This document shows, piece after piece, positions 62,225-64,000 of a stretch of DNA of 64,000 nucleotides. A program made the translations under genes and the position numbers. The stretch is taken from the NCBI RefSeq assembly GCF_020386975.1, contig NZ_JABFNK010000005.1, positions 930,001-994,000 of the forward strand, read 5' to 3'. Under the pieces are notes generated by a model. It made no database searches and was not told the origin of the DNA. It worked only from the letters and a program-made list of their open reading frames with translations. This DNA is from Thermococcus bergensis. Lineage in GTDB: Archaea > Methanobacteriota_B > Thermococci > Thermococcales > Thermococcaceae. Within the stretch, counting starts at the first letter, position 1. Each line of letters begins with the position of its first letter.

Positions 62225-62785
62225 TCAGAACTCAGGAATCCTTATCGGTGCCTGAAGCTCCTTCTCGTTCTTCTCCAAGTCTGTCGCCAGCATTCTTATT
62301 CTCTCAACTCCTTTGATCTCTTTAATGTATTCCGCCACACTCTTTGGGACGAGGTCCTCCCAGGGTTCTCCTTCTATCATTCTTCTCCTTATCTCCGTAG
62401 CGGAAAGAATGTCCTTTCTGAACATCGGCTGAACTACCACTTTGTATCCCCTCTCCCTGAAGAGCTGGGCTACGAGAGAGTTCCCGGTAAAGACGACCTC
62501 AAACTTTGGAACCATAGCCTCTACATAGGGAACCCAGATAGAGTTGAAGTTTATATCCGGCAGGGGGATCATCATGTATTTACTCCTTTCAATCCCGGCT
62601 TCATTAAGTGCTCTTATTAGCATCTCCATTCTTTCGCTTGTTGTGAATGGGTTTTTTAAAGTATGGCTAACCTGAGCACTCCCGATGCCGATTATAACCT
62701 CATCAACCTGCTCAAAAACATATTCAAGAGCTTTTAAATGCCCGTTATGTACCGGCTGAAATCTACCAACAAAGAGACCCCTCAT
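62225..62785 (-). CDS. nadM: Nicotinamide-nucleotide adenylyltransferase
   Basis: This 186-residue archaeal NMN adenylyltransferase makes NAD from NMN and ATP. Nucleotidyltransferase motifs are GRFQPVHNGHLKAL near residue 7, IGIGSAQVSHT, FTTSERMEML and LSATEIRRRMIEGEPW. The length is typical. GAGGAGGGG precedes the ATG by six bases, overlapping the end of the SAM hydrolase gene, so the two are one operon. Confidence 0.93.
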   Translation of the reverse strand: MRGLFVGRFQPVHNGHLKALEYVFEQVDEVIIGIGSAQVSHTLKNPFTTSERMEMLIRALNEAGIERSKYMMIPLPDINFNSIWVPYVEAMVPKFEVVFTGNSLVAQLFRERGYKVVVQPMFRKDILSATEIRRRMIEGEPWEDLVPKSVAEYIKEIKGVERIRMLATDLEKNEKELQAPIRIPEF

Positions 62786-62788
62786 CGT

Positions 62789-63572
<784 letters not shown>

Positions 63573-63618
63573 CTAAAAATTATTAAGGTTTATCTTTAAA
63601 AGAACTTTGGGGGAAAGC

Positions 63619-64000
63619 ATGAGGTATTCAAAGTTCATTCCACTTATACTCATTTTCCTGATTTTCTCTTCTGGCTGTCTAGTTAAGGAACCCGCAAAGG
63701 TTGAAATTAATATTGACAAGAATGCTGTTAAGGAAGGGGATATCTTTCATATAATAGTCAAAGTTAACAACACGGGAAAAGTAGCAATAACGGGAGTTAA
63801 CTTGTATCTTAGCAATCCGGAATTCAAGATACTTCAGACACCTTCTCTGCAAGAACCCCTTAAAGTCGGCGAGATTGTAGAGCTTATATGGATAGTTCAG
63901 GCTCCATCAAACCCCGGCAGATATATGCTTAAAGCTTCTGTAGAGATTGTAGATGAGCTTCAGAGAACATGGGGCGGATTCTATAAAGAATTGATAATAA
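63619..64000 (+). CDS. Lipoprotein with Ig-like domain, 3' end outside the window
   Basis: ATG 63619 follows GGGGGAAA. The first residues MRYSKFIPLILIFLIFSSGC end in a lipobox with Cys at residue 20. The mature part reads as beta strands of the CARDB/NEW3 kind (VKVNNTGKVAITGVNLYLS, EIVELIWIVQAPSNPGRYM). It stays open to the right edge, 127 codons. The function is unknown. Confidence 0.75.
   Translation, partial: MRYSKFIPLILIFLIFSSGCLVKEPAKVEINIDKNAVKEGDIFHIIVKVNNTGKVAITGVNLYLSNPEFKILQTPSLQEPLKVGEIVELIWIVQAPSNPGRYMLKASVEIVDELQRTWGGFYKELII

Overview
The window looks like a chromosomal segment of a hyperthermophilic euryarchaeon of the order Thermococcales, most likely Thermococcus; the species cannot be fixed from here. 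The grounds are archaeal-type PEP carboxylase, TmcA tRNA acetyltransferase, archaeal RNase J beside idsA, an ASH-Ski2-like helicase, a tungsten-type aldehyde:ferredoxin oxidoreductase with its ferredoxin-like partner, GGTGAT ribosome sites 3-5 bases before starts, TTTATATA-type promoters and short leaders.

Layout. 0-5 kb: a partial DUF2139 gene, ppcA, a TnpB-type transposon-end remnant touching the ppcA stop codon, a histone-fold DUF1931 protein and a beta-CASP hydrolase. 5.1-10.6 kb: a tightly packed accessory cluster (McrA-head/nuclease-like protein, class II amidotransferase, gamma-glutamylcyclotransferase-like protein, ADP-ribosylglycohydrolase, a 48-residue membrane protein, a TPR protein and an unknown). 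10.7-18.9 kb: acylaminoacyl peptidase, tmcA, a tnpB-only IS200/IS605 element, queE, two unknown genes, a GC-rich candidate ncRNA and an HTH-CBS regulator. 18.9-23.1 kb: two paralogous secreted proteins, then RNase J (with a structured leader) and idsA, then tRNA-Thr. 23-36 kb: regulator/membrane pair, Usp-transporter-Usp operon, membrane Lon-like protease, SagB-type nitroreductase, cupin, uracil uptake and salvage, an Lrp regulator followed by the helicase, and membrane proteins. 36-41 kb: a TasA/DUF1102-type surface filament operon with its own signal peptidase. 41-46 kb: a mosaic block with cheR, a coiled-coil gene split by an IS982-like element, a HEAT protein, and truncated genes at both edges. 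46-51 kb: oxidoreductase pair and an IS607 element that splits an 85-residue gene. 51-64 kb: metabolic and transport genes, several with lesions (in-frame TAG, frameshifts), a second insertion sequence, nadM, a frameshifted SAM hydrolase and the start of a lipoprotein gene.

How the parts work together. RNase J and the ASH-Ski2-like helicase are known partners in archaeal RNA decay, and the RNase J mRNA has a leader able to mask its own ribosome-binding site. The filament operon parallels the bacterial tapA-sipW-tasA arrangement: secreted beta-rich subunits plus a dedicated signal peptidase. The 5-10 kb cluster combines a nuclease-like protein with ADP-ribose and glutamyl chemistry and is the best candidate here for an undescribed system, though its role is inference.

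The right half shows much recent change: two insertion sequences with nearly intact transposases, both shifted by -1 at A7G runs, an IS607 element, chimeric gene junctions at about 41.39 and 45.46 kb, and at least five coding lesions. Some single-base lesions could be sequencing errors in homopolymers. No CRISPR array, rRNA or replication origin was seen.
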